Positions 5,757-12,343 of a stretch of 12,343 nt of DNA are shown one piece after another. The stretch lies in the NCBI GenBank assembly GCA_937911965.1, contig CALDPL010000111.1, positions 1 to 12,343 of the forward strand, given 5' to 3'. Source of the stretch: an uncultured Allomuricauda sp. (GTDB lineage Bacteria; Bacteroidota; Bacteroidia; Flavobacteriales; Flavobacteriaceae). The position numbers were made by a program, and so were the translations under genes. The notes below the pieces were generated by a model, which worked only from the letters and a program-made list of their open reading frames with translations, made no database searches and was not told where the DNA came from. Each line of letters opens with the position of its first letter. Within the stretch, counting starts at the first letter, position 1.

Positions 5757-6817
5757 AGCTCGCCACTACAGGAATCCTCCCTGGCCCCGGTCACAGAACG
5801 CAGTACATTGATCCTGCCTTCCATGCGCAATGCCCCCATTAGGGCAAAGATCAGTGCCTCCTTGTATGCAATAAGGTCCCGCTTGGGTTGGGGCACTTCG
5901 ATATTGGGCCCCAGTCGTTCCCGGAGCACTTCCATGAAATAGGGATTGAGCGCACCCCCGCCGGTGGCCAACAACTTGGCCTTGGATCCCTTGGAATACC
6001 TGTGGACTACGGCGGCGATCTGCCCGCAATTGTGGTGGACAAACGTATTCAATTGATCTATTTTTGGGCGGTCCGAAACTTGGATCAAAGGAAGGACCTC
6101 GGCAACAAACCATTCATAACCCGTGGATTTGGGATTTGGAAGCCGATAGTATTCCAATCGGTCCAATCGATCTAGAAGATGGGGGTCCAGGCTTCCTGAA
6201 CGGGCCAGACCCCCATCTTTATCGTATTCCAGGCCCATGCTTCGGGTTATATGATTCAAGGGCATATTGGCCAGTCCAATATCAAAGGCGATCCGCTTTC
6301 CCTCCCACTCAAAGGAGATATTGCTTATTCCCCCCAGGTTCAGACAAAAATCGTATTGGTGGAACAGCAATTTATCGCCTATGGGCACCAAGGGGGCACC
6401 CTGTCCTCCCAGAGATACATCCTTGCTTCTGAAATCACATACAACCTGGGTTCCACTTTCATTCGCCAAGATCTGCCCGTCCCCCAATTGGAAAGTAATG
6501 CCCTGATCGGGTCTATGGTGGGAGGTGTGGCCGTGGCTGGCGATAAAATCCACTTCCAGTTTTTCTTCCTCCATGAATTTTTTGGCCTCTTTGCCCAACC
6601 AGGACCCATAGTCCCGGTGGAGCTGCATATGGTCATTGTCCGATAGGGATATCGCATTTCCCAAGGTTTCCCTCATTTTTTTGGAATAGGGGACCTCTTT
6701 GGTATGTTCAATGGTATAGCGCCAGCTGCCCCCTTCCTCCACCAGATGGCAGAGCGCCAAGTCCAGCCCGTCCAGGGAGGTTCCCGACATCAGGCCCAAT
6801 ATCTTATAGTTGCCCAT
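5735..6817 (-). CDS. anmK: Anhydro-N-acetylmuramic acid kinase
   Basis: This 360-residue cytoplasmic kinase opens the 1,6-anhydro ring of anhydro-MurNAc and phosphorylates it with ATP, giving MurNAc-6-phosphate for recycling. Family motifs are clear: GLMSGTSLDG (8-17, phosphate binding), GGQGAPLVP (137-145), CLNLGGISNIS (158-168), YDKDGGLARSG (about 195-205), LATGGGALNPYF and a terminal SVTGARED. The stretch FDIGLANM (178-185) replaces the FDTGPGN of proteobacterial AnmK. The catalytic Asp (D179 by alignment by eye) is kept, while the Gly-Pro-Gly loop has changed. A similar change occurs, from memory, in other Bacteroidota members. It is the last gene of the recycling operon, 52 bases after nagZ. 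Its 3' end overlaps the convergent transporter gene by 22 bases. Confidence 0.95.
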   Translation of the reverse strand: MGNYKILGLMSGTSLDGLDLALCHLVEEGGSWRYTIEHTKEVPYSKKMRETLGNAISLSDNDHMQLHRDYGSWLGKEAKKFMEEEKLEVDFIASHGHTSHHRPDQGITFQLGDGQILANESGTQVVCDFRSKDVSLGGQGAPLVPIGDKLLFHQYDFCLNLGGISNISFEWEGKRIAFDIGLANMPLNHITRSMGLEYDKDGGLARSGSLDPHLLDRLDRLEYYRLPNPKSTGYEWFVAEVLPLIQVSDRPKIDQLNTFVHHNCGQIAAVVHRYSKGSKAKLLATGGGALNPYFMEVLRERLGPNIEVPQPKRDLIAYKEALIFALMGALRMEGRINVLRSVTGAREDSCSGELYLPQGD

Positions 6818-6869
6818 TGTGGTCGTATTTTATGGATTAATGGTTTCCGTCATATTGCTCATTCTTTTT

Positions 6870-8468
6870 TCAACCTTGAATGGATTTGAGTTTGATGGGC
6901 AAACGGCCCACGGCCGTATGGGTTCCCCTAAAATGTTCCAGGGCCACTTCCTGGAATTCCGGAAAATCCTGATAGCCCAGTACCACATTGGAAGCGTGAT
7001 TCAATCCCAAGAGTTCAAGGGCATAGGGATTGCCAAAAAAGTAGATCAACACATTTTTTTTGCCCATCCAATCCCTGAGGGTTTCCAAGGCCTTTGGATC
7101 CATTCCAAAATGGTCCTTGGGATTTGCACTGGGAGGGAAGACAGCCAGGACGATATGCCCAAAATCCCCCAGGGATGCCTGGATGGCCTCCATATCCCCA
7201 ACCAAATCCAGCGCCTTTTGGGAATATTCGCGTTCCAATCCCTTGGAAAAAAGGTTCTCCTTATCATTGTTCAGGGCAATATTTAGAAATCCTTCACGCT
7301 TTATGGATTCCACCAAAGTCGGATTCCCATAGAGTTGGGTAATGCTCCCTTGGGCAAGCCTTCGCTGCAATGGGGATAGGTCAGGGGTAGGGGTTTCCAC
7401 GGGACTTTTGGTCGAAAACACCTTTTCCTTCAGGGCCCACAATCGCCCAAAGCTTTCCTCTATCCTATGGGCTCTTGAGGTTTCAAGGATTTTTTGGATG
7501 CCTTCACGGGGATTTTCACTGAAGCAGAGTACATCCATGCCCGCCTCAAAACACTTGGCCTCCAATTGGCCCTTTTCAGGAAAGCTTTTGGAAACTGCAT
7601 GCATGTTCAGGGCATCGGAAATCACCACACCCCCAAACCCCATTTGCTCACGCAATAGTCCCGTAACGATTTTTTGTGAGGTGGTCGAAGGCCAGGCGGC
7701 GTCCAATTGGGGCAATGACAGATGTCCCACCATAACGGCATCCACCCCTTTTTTGATGTGTTGATGGAAAGGGTAAAGTTCGTTTTCCACAAGTTCCTCC
7801 AGGGATTTGTCGATTACCGGCAGACCCAGATGGGAATCCACAGCAGTGTCCCCATGCCCGGGAAAATGCTTGATGGAGGACAGGGTCCCTGTAGCCGACA
7901 TTCCTTTGACAAGGGCCCTGGACTTTGTAAAGACCCCTTCCCGTCCATCCCCAAAGGACCGATATCCGATCACCGGGTTTTGGGGATTGTTGTTGATGTC
8001 CACCACAGGGGCAAGGTTCCAATGGATCCCGGCCCCTTGGCAATCCCGTCCCATGGCCCGGCCCACTTCTTCCACCAAGGAATCATCCCCCAAGGCACCT
8101 AGGGTAAGGGCGTATGGATATTGTGGGGTGTTCTCGATCCGCATGGCCAGGCCCCATTCGGCGTCCATGGCGATCAAAAGGGGAATTTCGGCCGCTTCTT
8201 GATAGCGGGCGATCAAATCCTTGAGACGGTCCAGACTGTTTTCGTTGTAAATAATTTTCTTGCTGCCCTCAAAATTGGTTGCCGCACTGGCCCTGGAATG
8301 AAAAAAACAAAGGGAGCCGATACACAGCTCTCGGATAAGGACCTCCATCTTGCGGATTTCGGCCTCGGTATCATTGATAAAGACCGCGGGCATGAACAAT
8401 TGCCCTACTTTTTGTTCAAGATTGGGCTCCCAATCGGGCAGGGAAAGGTTTATGGGGTAATCACTCAT
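6870..8468 (-). CDS. nagZ: NagZ-type beta-N-acetylglucosaminidase (GH3), two-domain
   Basis: This 532-residue glycoside hydrolase family 3 enzyme would remove GlcNAc from GlcNAc-(anhydro)MurNAc fragments. The TIM-barrel domain (about 15-345) shows DAEWGLAMR (102-110), WNLAPVVDINNNP (150-162), the NagZ-specific KHFPGHGDT loop (200-208, carrying the His that acts with D211 as the acid/base dyad) and the nucleophile Asp in SDALNM (D285). A second domain (about 370-530) resembles the GH3 C-terminal domain, which E. coli NagZ (about 340 residues) lacks but Bacillus NagZ has. No signal peptide or lipobox is present, so it is predicted cytoplasmic and would act after import by the AmpG-like carrier. 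Its ATG overlaps the ampG stop (ATGAGTGA, 8 bases), implying translational coupling. Confidence 0.93.
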   Translation of the reverse strand: MSDYPINLSLPDWEPNLEQKVGQLFMPAVFINDTEAEIRKMEVLIRELCIGSLCFFHSRASAATNFEGSKKIIYNENSLDRLKDLIARYQEAAEIPLLIAMDAEWGLAMRIENTPQYPYALTLGALGDDSLVEEVGRAMGRDCQGAGIHWNLAPVVDINNNPQNPVIGYRSFGDGREGVFTKSRALVKGMSATGTLSSIKHFPGHGDTAVDSHLGLPVIDKSLEELVENELYPFHQHIKKGVDAVMVGHLSLPQLDAAWPSTTSQKIVTGLLREQMGFGGVVISDALNMHAVSKSFPEKGQLEAKCFEAGMDVLCFSENPREGIQKILETSRAHRIEESFGRLWALKEKVFSTKSPVETPTPDLSPLQRRLAQGSITQLYGNPTLVESIKREGFLNIALNNDKENLFSKGLEREYSQKALDLVGDMEAIQASLGDFGHIVLAVFPPSANPKDHFGMDPKALETLRDWMGKKNVLIYFFGNPYALELLGLNHASNVVLGYQDFPEFQEVALEHFRGTHTAVGRLPIKLKSIQG

Positions 8469-9741
8469 GGTCCTCCCTATTTTTCTTGCCGTAGTCCGCC
8501 GGGTATTTCAAGCGGGGCAGCACGATAAATGCGGGGATTGCGGCCAAGAGTACCCAGAGGAAAAAGGCGGAATAGCCCAGCCATTCCTGTATGTAGCCGC
8601 TGACCATGCCGGGCAGCATCATCCCCAGGGCCATAAAACCGGTGGCAATGGCATAATGGGAGGTTTTCGAATTCCCCTCGGCCACATAGATCAGGTACAT
8701 CATAAAGGCGGCAAAGCCAAAGCCGTATCCGAACTGTTCGATCACCACCGTGCCCACCACTGCAAAGAGGCTGGTACTCTGGCTAAGGGCCAGAAGCGCA
8801 TAGAGCCCATTGGGGAGGTTCAGGGCCAGGAGCATGGGCAGCATCCATTTGCGAAGCCCGTCCCGGGAAATCACAATTCCCCCGAGGATGCCCCCAAGGG
8901 AAAGCATGATGATGCCCACGGTCCCATAAATGGTGCCCACAGCCTCGGTGGAATAGCCCAGCCCCCCGGCCGATAGGGGGTCCAAAAGGAAGGGGGAGGC
9001 CATTTTGATCAACTGGGATTCCCCCAAGCGGTAGGTCAGGATGAACAAGAGCGCCCATCCGATCTGTTTCTTTTTGAAAAAGGTGATGAAGACTTCCATG
9101 AACCCTTTGGGCCTTTCCCCTGTGCCGGGGGAAGACTCCTCAAACTTTGGACAGGCAAAGAAATTGGAGAGGGTCAATGCTGCCATCAGCACGGCTGCAC
9201 AGATCATGGTCATGGACCAGGCCTTGGTGTTGTCCCCGTAGCGATGTTCCAGATAGCCCGCAAAGATCACCAAAAGTCCCTGCCCCGTGACCATGGCCAA
9301 CCTATAGAAGGTCGAACGCAGCCCGATGAAGAAGGATTGGTTCTTTTGACTGAGCCCGATCATATAGTAGCCATCCGAAGCAATATCGTTGGTGGCCGAG
9401 GCAAAGGCGGCCATCCAGAAAAAGGCCAAGGTGATCGTAAAGAAGGCATTGGAGGGCAGGGAGAGCCCAATGCCCAAAAAGGCCAGGGAAACCAGCAGTT
9501 GCATGGCCAGGAACCACTTTCTCTTGGTGCCCTTGAGATCCACCAGGGGACTCCAGAGCGGCTTGATCACCCAGGGCAGGTAGAGCCAACTGGTGTACAA
9601 CCCGATCTCGGCATTTCCGATGCCCAACCGCTTGTACATGATCACCGAGACCGTGACCACCAAAATATAGGGGATTCCCTGGGTGAAGTACAGAAAGGGA
9701 ATCCAAATCCACGCATTTTTGTCCTTGGGAGCCGTGCTCAT
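8461..9741 (-). CDS. ampG: AmpG-like muropeptide/disaccharide permease (MFS)
   Basis: This 426-residue inner-membrane carrier has about 12 hydrophobic segments. AmpG proteins import GlcNAc-anhydro-MurNAc, with or without peptide, using the proton gradient. AmpG-like features are FLYFTQGIPY in helix 1 (16-25), WVIKPLWSPLVD (57-68), ATNDIASDGYY (116-126, matching the AmpG ASQD-type helix 4 motif) and, in the second half, EQFGYGFGFAAFMMYLIY followed by TSHYAIATGFMALG. The location between the GNAT and nagZ, overlapping both (4 and 8 bases), supports this role strongly. An alternative substrate such as a free disaccharide or MurNAc cannot be excluded, because Bacteroidota AmpG-like proteins are diverse. 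Confidence 0.88.
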   Translation of the reverse strand: MSTAPKDKNAWIWIPFLYFTQGIPYILVVTVSVIMYKRLGIGNAEIGLYTSWLYLPWVIKPLWSPLVDLKGTKRKWFLAMQLLVSLAFLGIGLSLPSNAFFTITLAFFWMAAFASATNDIASDGYYMIGLSQKNQSFFIGLRSTFYRLAMVTGQGLLVIFAGYLEHRYGDNTKAWSMTMICAAVLMAALTLSNFFACPKFEESSPGTGERPKGFMEVFITFFKKKQIGWALLFILTYRLGESQLIKMASPFLLDPLSAGGLGYSTEAVGTIYGTVGIIMLSLGGILGGIVISRDGLRKWMLPMLLALNLPNGLYALLALSQSTSLFAVVGTVVIEQFGYGFGFAAFMMYLIYVAEGNSKTSHYAIATGFMALGMMLPGMVSGYIQEWLGYSAFFLWVLLAAIPAFIVLPRLKYPADYGKKNREDHE

Positions 9742-10220
9742 TTGGAAGGTTTTAAAAGATGTTGGTAAATGCCCTTTTCCGAGCCTTCGATAATCGTTGC
9801 ACCCACCGTCCTTTCGTAATAGGAAGCAGGGCCCACCCCTCCGATGATGGCATAGGCATAGCCCAGTTCCCGAAGGGCTAAAAGGGATTTTACCAAGAGT
9901 ACCTTGCCGATTCCCTTTCCCCTATGGGAGGGAAGTACCCCGGTGGGGCCAAAAAAGTTCTTGGCAGTACATTCGTAACAGCCAAAGCCCAGCAATTCCT
10001 GTCCCCTTTGCGCGATAAAGCAATGTACCGGTAGGGAGGCAAAGGCCGCTTGGACCTCATCCGCCCAATAGGTACTGAAATTGGAACCCACCCAATCCAC
10101 CACCATCCCCCGCTCCGGGGGGATGGGCCTTCGAAACAGGGTTTGGTCCGTCTCAAAGAGCCGTTGTTCCTCTTGGGATACGTCGGGAAGGTCCAGAAGT
10201 CTGACGAGCATGTCCTGCAT
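9738..10220 (-). CDS. GNAT-family N-acetyltransferase
   Basis: This 160-residue single-domain protein has the acetyl-CoA-binding motif A, LPSHRGKGIGKVLL (96-109, R100-G-K-G-I-G105), preceded by a beta strand (FFGPTGV) and followed by helix LLALRELG. A final GPASYYERTVGA segment (130-141) is typical of GNAT enzymes. It would transfer acetyl from acetyl-CoA to an amine; the acceptor is unknown. It lies between the glycan hydrolase gene (9 bases upstream) and ampG (4-base ATGA overlap), so a sugar amine or cell-wall amino group is a reasonable guess. From memory, the Bacillus MurNAc-recycling cluster also carries a GNAT gene (ybbJ). A second in-frame Met at residue 4 is an alternative start. Confidence 0.88.
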   Translation of the reverse strand: MQDMLVRLLDLPDVSQEEQRLFETDQTLFRRPIPPERGMVVDWVGSNFSTYWADEVQAAFASLPVHCFIAQRGQELLGFGCYECTAKNFFGPTGVLPSHRGKGIGKVLLVKSLLALRELGYAYAIIGGVGPASYYERTVGATIIEGSEKGIYQHLLKPSK

Positions 10221-10229
10221 GGCTTGGTT

Positions 10230-11711
10230 TTATTGGTTCAGGGGCCTAAGGGCGCTCTCATTGCCAAAGGCGTCCCTTATGGTGATCCCCAGGTTTTCAA
10301 AGGATGTTCCCTTGGGCAGTTCCATGTGGAGACAGCCCGATCTTTCATCCCCTGAAAGGTAAGTTTTAAAAAGCAATTGCCGCTTTTTCCTTCCAAGTTC
10401 ATATACGTTCACAGATCTGGGAATGTCATCGAAGTGTTCCACACAGAGTTCCAGGGTCCTTCCGCGCTGTCCAATGGATGTGATCACGGGAATTTGGATC
10501 TCTCTGACCTGGGGGTCCAAAGGCCCTGGATTTTGTGAAGGATAGCGATAGAACTTTCGTTTCAGTTTTTGGTTGATCTTTTCATGTTTGCCCATCAGGG
10601 ATTTTGCACTGAAAAAAATGGACCCATCAATTTCGGGCACCGCCCTGGCAAAGTCCAGTTGCTTGGGAAGTTCATTGTCCTTCATCCAGGCCGGATCGTG
10701 GTTGTTCTTTATTTTGTAGGTGCCGTTGCCCAGGTACAGATTGGTGGGGGGAAGGGCCTCTGCCCACCAGCTGCCTATTTTTTTGTGGGAGGCCGCAGGG
10801 AAGTCCATGCTCCAGTACACTTGGGGTGCCAGATAGTCCAACCAGCCTTCACGTACCCAGAGCAAGGGATCGGCGTAGAGGTCCTCATAGGTGGTCTGTC
10901 CGGCCCGGGTATCAGATCCCCTCGGGTCGGTGTCCCGGTTCTTCCACACCCCAAAGGGACTGATGCCGAACTGCACCCAAGGCTTGTTCTCATCAATGGT
11001 CCGGTGCACCATGGCGACCAGGGAATCCACATTGCTGCGCCTCCAATCCTCCAGATCCTGTCCGGCTAGGCCGTATGTCGCATAGGTCAGGGAATCCGCA
11101 AAGCGTTCCCCTTCGATCTTATAGGGATAGAAATAGTCGTCAAGATGGATGGCGTCCACTTCAAACTTTTGGACCAATTCCTCCACGATCCGGTTGAACT
11201 TGTCCCTGACCCCCGGAAGGCCGGGGTCATAGTAGTACTTGGGCCCGTATTTGACCATCCAATCCGGGTGTCGGTAAAAATCGTGGTCCGGGGCCAGGGC
11301 CAGGGTATCCAGGTCGAAGGTGGCGCGATAGGGATTGAGCCAGGCGTGGAATTCCATACCCCTTTTGTGGGCTTCGTCTATCATCCACTCCAAGGGGGAT
11401 TCAAATTCATTTGGAGCCTCTCCCTGAACCCCCGACAGGTAAGAGGACCAAGGGGCAAGGTCGGTCTTGTAGAGGGCATCCCCGGCGGTACGGACCTGTA
11501 CTATGGCCGCATTGAAGTTCATTTCCCTGTAGAAATCCAGAATGTCTATAAAATCCTGCTTTTTTTTCAGGGTTCCGTCCTCCGGATTTTTGGGCCAATC
11601 GATATTGGCCACAGTGGCGATCCAAACCCCACGAAATTCTTGGGCAGGGGGTTTGGCCCCTGCACAGGAAAGCAACAAAAGGACGGGAACAAAATATAGG
11701 ATTCTTTTCAT
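10230..11711 (-). CDS. GHL10 (DUF187) lipoprotein glycoside hydrolase, DigH/YngK-like
   Basis: This 493-residue protein has a lipoprotein signal MKRILYFVPVLLLLSC with the modified Cys at 16. The frame is open 59 codons further upstream, but that part crosses the promoter and the signal would become internal, so the start is 11711. The catalytic domain (about 25-385) has GHL10 hallmarks: EFRGVWIATVANIDWP (25-40), VQVRTAGDALY (71-81), WLNPYR (124-129), IHLDDYFYP (188-196, likely catalytic acids D191/D192), FGISPFGVW (248-256) and DYLAPQVYW (292-300). A beta-rich C-terminal domain (about 405-490) follows. The E. coli relative DigH (YddW) cleaves peptidoglycan glycans that lack stem peptides. Residues after Cys16 (AGAKPP) lack the acidic surface-export signal, so it is probably periplasmic. 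First gene of the operon. Confidence 0.9.
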   Translation of the reverse strand: MKRILYFVPVLLLLSCAGAKPPAQEFRGVWIATVANIDWPKNPEDGTLKKKQDFIDILDFYREMNFNAAIVQVRTAGDALYKTDLAPWSSYLSGVQGEAPNEFESPLEWMIDEAHKRGMEFHAWLNPYRATFDLDTLALAPDHDFYRHPDWMVKYGPKYYYDPGLPGVRDKFNRIVEELVQKFEVDAIHLDDYFYPYKIEGERFADSLTYATYGLAGQDLEDWRRSNVDSLVAMVHRTIDENKPWVQFGISPFGVWKNRDTDPRGSDTRAGQTTYEDLYADPLLWVREGWLDYLAPQVYWSMDFPAASHKKIGSWWAEALPPTNLYLGNGTYKIKNNHDPAWMKDNELPKQLDFARAVPEIDGSIFFSAKSLMGKHEKINQKLKRKFYRYPSQNPGPLDPQVREIQIPVITSIGQRGRTLELCVEHFDDIPRSVNVYELGRKKRQLLFKTYLSGDERSGCLHMELPKGTSFENLGITIRDAFGNESALRPLNQ

Positions 11712-11749
11712 GGATCGGTCGGGCCATCGACAGTGTAGTCGAAGGCTTT

Positions 11750-11784
11750 CAAATATATGCAAAAAGCTGCATAAAATTTCCAAA
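11750..11784 (-). promoter_or_regulatory. Promoter of the peptidoglycan-recycling operon
   Basis: On the minus strand, TTTG (complement of 11781-11784) is followed after 23 bases by TATATTTG (complement of 11750-11757). These are exact matches to the Bacteroidota -33 and -7 boxes. The spacing is a little longer than the usual 17-21 or so. The leader to the ATG at 11711 would be about 35 bases. Confidence 0.6.
11756..11773. promoter_or_regulatory. Candidate operator palindrome
   Basis: TATGCA (11756-11761) and TGCATA (11768-11773) form 6-bp inverted arms around a 6-base spacer. The site overlaps the upstream edge of the operon's -7 box and fills part of the spacer to the -33 box, where a bound repressor would block polymerase. 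The adjacent DeoR-family protein is the natural candidate. This is inference from position. Confidence 0.4.
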
Positions 11785-11798
11785 ATTGCAATATTTTG
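11781..11798. promoter_or_regulatory. Central palindrome containing both divergent -33 boxes
   Basis: CAAAAT (11781-11786) and ATTTTG (11793-11798) are inverted arms around 6 bases. Each arm contains the -33 TTTG of one of the two divergent promoters, and the axis lies at 11789.5. A protein binding here would contact both promoters at once. Confidence 0.5.
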
Positions 11799-11829
11799 CT
11801 GATAATAATACTTAAAGTGAATATATTTG
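11795..11829 (+). promoter_or_regulatory. Promoter of the DeoR-family regulator gene
   Basis: TTTG (11795-11798) and TATATTTG (11822-11829) are separated by 23 bases, the same sequences and spacing as the opposite promoter. The -7 box ends 57 bases before the ATG at 11887, giving a leader of roughly 50 bases. No Shine-Dalgarno sequence is seen. Confidence 0.6.
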
Positions 11830-11886
11830 CAGCATATTGCGGTTAAATAAGGTCTAAAGGAACTAAATTTTAGGACTGCCCAAACC

Positions 11887-12343
11887 ATGTTGAAAGAAGA
11901 AAGACATCAGGCCATACTCAATGAACTCGGCATCCACAATAGGATCTTGTTGACCGATATGGCCCGATTGCTGCAGGTTTCCGTGGATACGATCCGAAGG
12001 GACATCACCGAACTGCAGCAGGCCAAAAAATTGAAAAAGGTCCATGGGGGCGCCCTCGCCTTGGGGTTCAACACCTACAGTCCCACTGCGGGGAACATCT
12101 ATGCCCTGGAGAAAAAAAGCAGGATCGCCCAAAAGGCCTTGACCCTGATCGAGGCGGATCAGGTCATCCTGCTCAGTGGAGGAACCACCAATCTGGAACT
12201 GGCCAGAAGGTTGCCCGCGAAACTTCCGCTCTGTTGTTTTACCCCCAGCCTTCCCATTGCCCTGCAACTTATGGGGAAACCGCAGGTCGAGGTACACTTT
12301 ATCGGGGGAAGATTGTCCAGGGATTCCCAGTTCGCCCTTGGGG
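11887..12343 (+). CDS. DeoR-family transcriptional regulator, N-terminal part (runs off the window)
   Basis: The frame from ATG 11887 is open for 152 codons to the window end. Residues 1-56 form the DeoR winged helix-turn-helix: MLKEERHQAIL, then LTDMARLLQVSVDTIRRDI (22-40, with the family's recognition helix VSVDTIRRDI) and the wing VHGGA (52-56). The effector domain (DeoRC, sugar-phosphate isomerase-like fold) begins about residue 75 and shows SGGTTNLELARRL (97-109), the phosphate-binding loop that recognises sugar phosphates. Members usually repress sugar operons and are relieved by a pathway phosphosugar. Because it is divergent from the recycling operon, it probably controls that operon and itself, with MurNAc-6-phosphate or GlcNAc-6-phosphate as plausible ligands (inference). 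Confidence 0.93.
   Translation, partial: MLKEERHQAILNELGIHNRILLTDMARLLQVSVDTIRRDITELQQAKKLKKVHGGALALGFNTYSPTAGNIYALEKKSRIAQKALTLIEADQVILLSGGTTNLELARRLPAKLPLCCFTPSLPIALQLMGKPQVEVHFIGGRLSRDSQFALG

Noticed and set aside
11712..11888. 59-codon upstream extension of the GHL10 lipoprotein gene
   Set aside because: It would put the lipoprotein signal inside the protein and covers both the operon's own promoter and the whole intergenic region.
11863..12297. 144-codon minus-strand open frame opposite the DeoR gene
   Set aside because: The plus strand encodes a clear DeoR winged helix and phosphate loop here; the minus frame is its shadow.

Overview
The window reads as a chromosomal segment from a member of the Bacteroidota, most likely a marine flavobacterium. 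Three things point there: promoters with the Bacteroidota -7 box TAnnTTTG, start codons without Shine-Dalgarno sequences, and protein families typical of that phylum (DUF6326, a DUF6909-like protein, Bacteroidota-type AnmK). The genus cannot be named from the sequence alone.

Layout. At the left edge (1-1878, minus strand) a DUF6909-like protein is followed after 2 bases by the start of a membrane protein that runs off the window. A small four-helix membrane protein (DUF6326-like, 2105-2512, minus) comes next. A complete IS4-family insertion sequence (2810-4238) with 15-bp perfect terminal inverted repeats sits in AT-rich non-coding DNA. A Bcr/CflA-type efflux transporter (4524-5756, plus) follows, with a promoter box only 4 bases from its ATG.

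The right half (5735-11711, minus) is a tightly packed operon for recovering cell-wall sugars. In transcription order it encodes a periplasmic lipoprotein glycoside hydrolase of the GHL10/DigH type, a GNAT acetyltransferase, an AmpG-like importer, a two-domain NagZ-type beta-N-acetylglucosaminidase and the anhydromuramic acid kinase AnmK. Junctions are +9, -4, -8 and +52 bases. A DeoR-family regulator (11887 to the window end, plus) is divergently transcribed. It shares a 175-base intergenic region in which the two predicted promoters are exact mirror images.

How the genes work together (inference). The lipoprotein hydrolase trims glycan strands in the periplasm and the AmpG-like carrier imports the sugar fragments. 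Cytoplasmic NagZ releases GlcNAc, and AnmK opens and phosphorylates anhydro-MurNAc to MurNAc-6-phosphate. The DeoR regulator would sense a sugar phosphate from this route. No MurQ etherase, amidase or L,D-carboxypeptidase is present in the window. The GNAT has no established role in this pathway.

Most interesting for follow-up: the mirror-symmetric divergent promoter, the nucleoside-phosphorylase-like C-terminal half of the DUF6909-like protein, the GNAT inside a peptidoglycan-recycling operon, and the apparent mismatch between a glycan hydrolase and a kinase specific for anhydro sugar.
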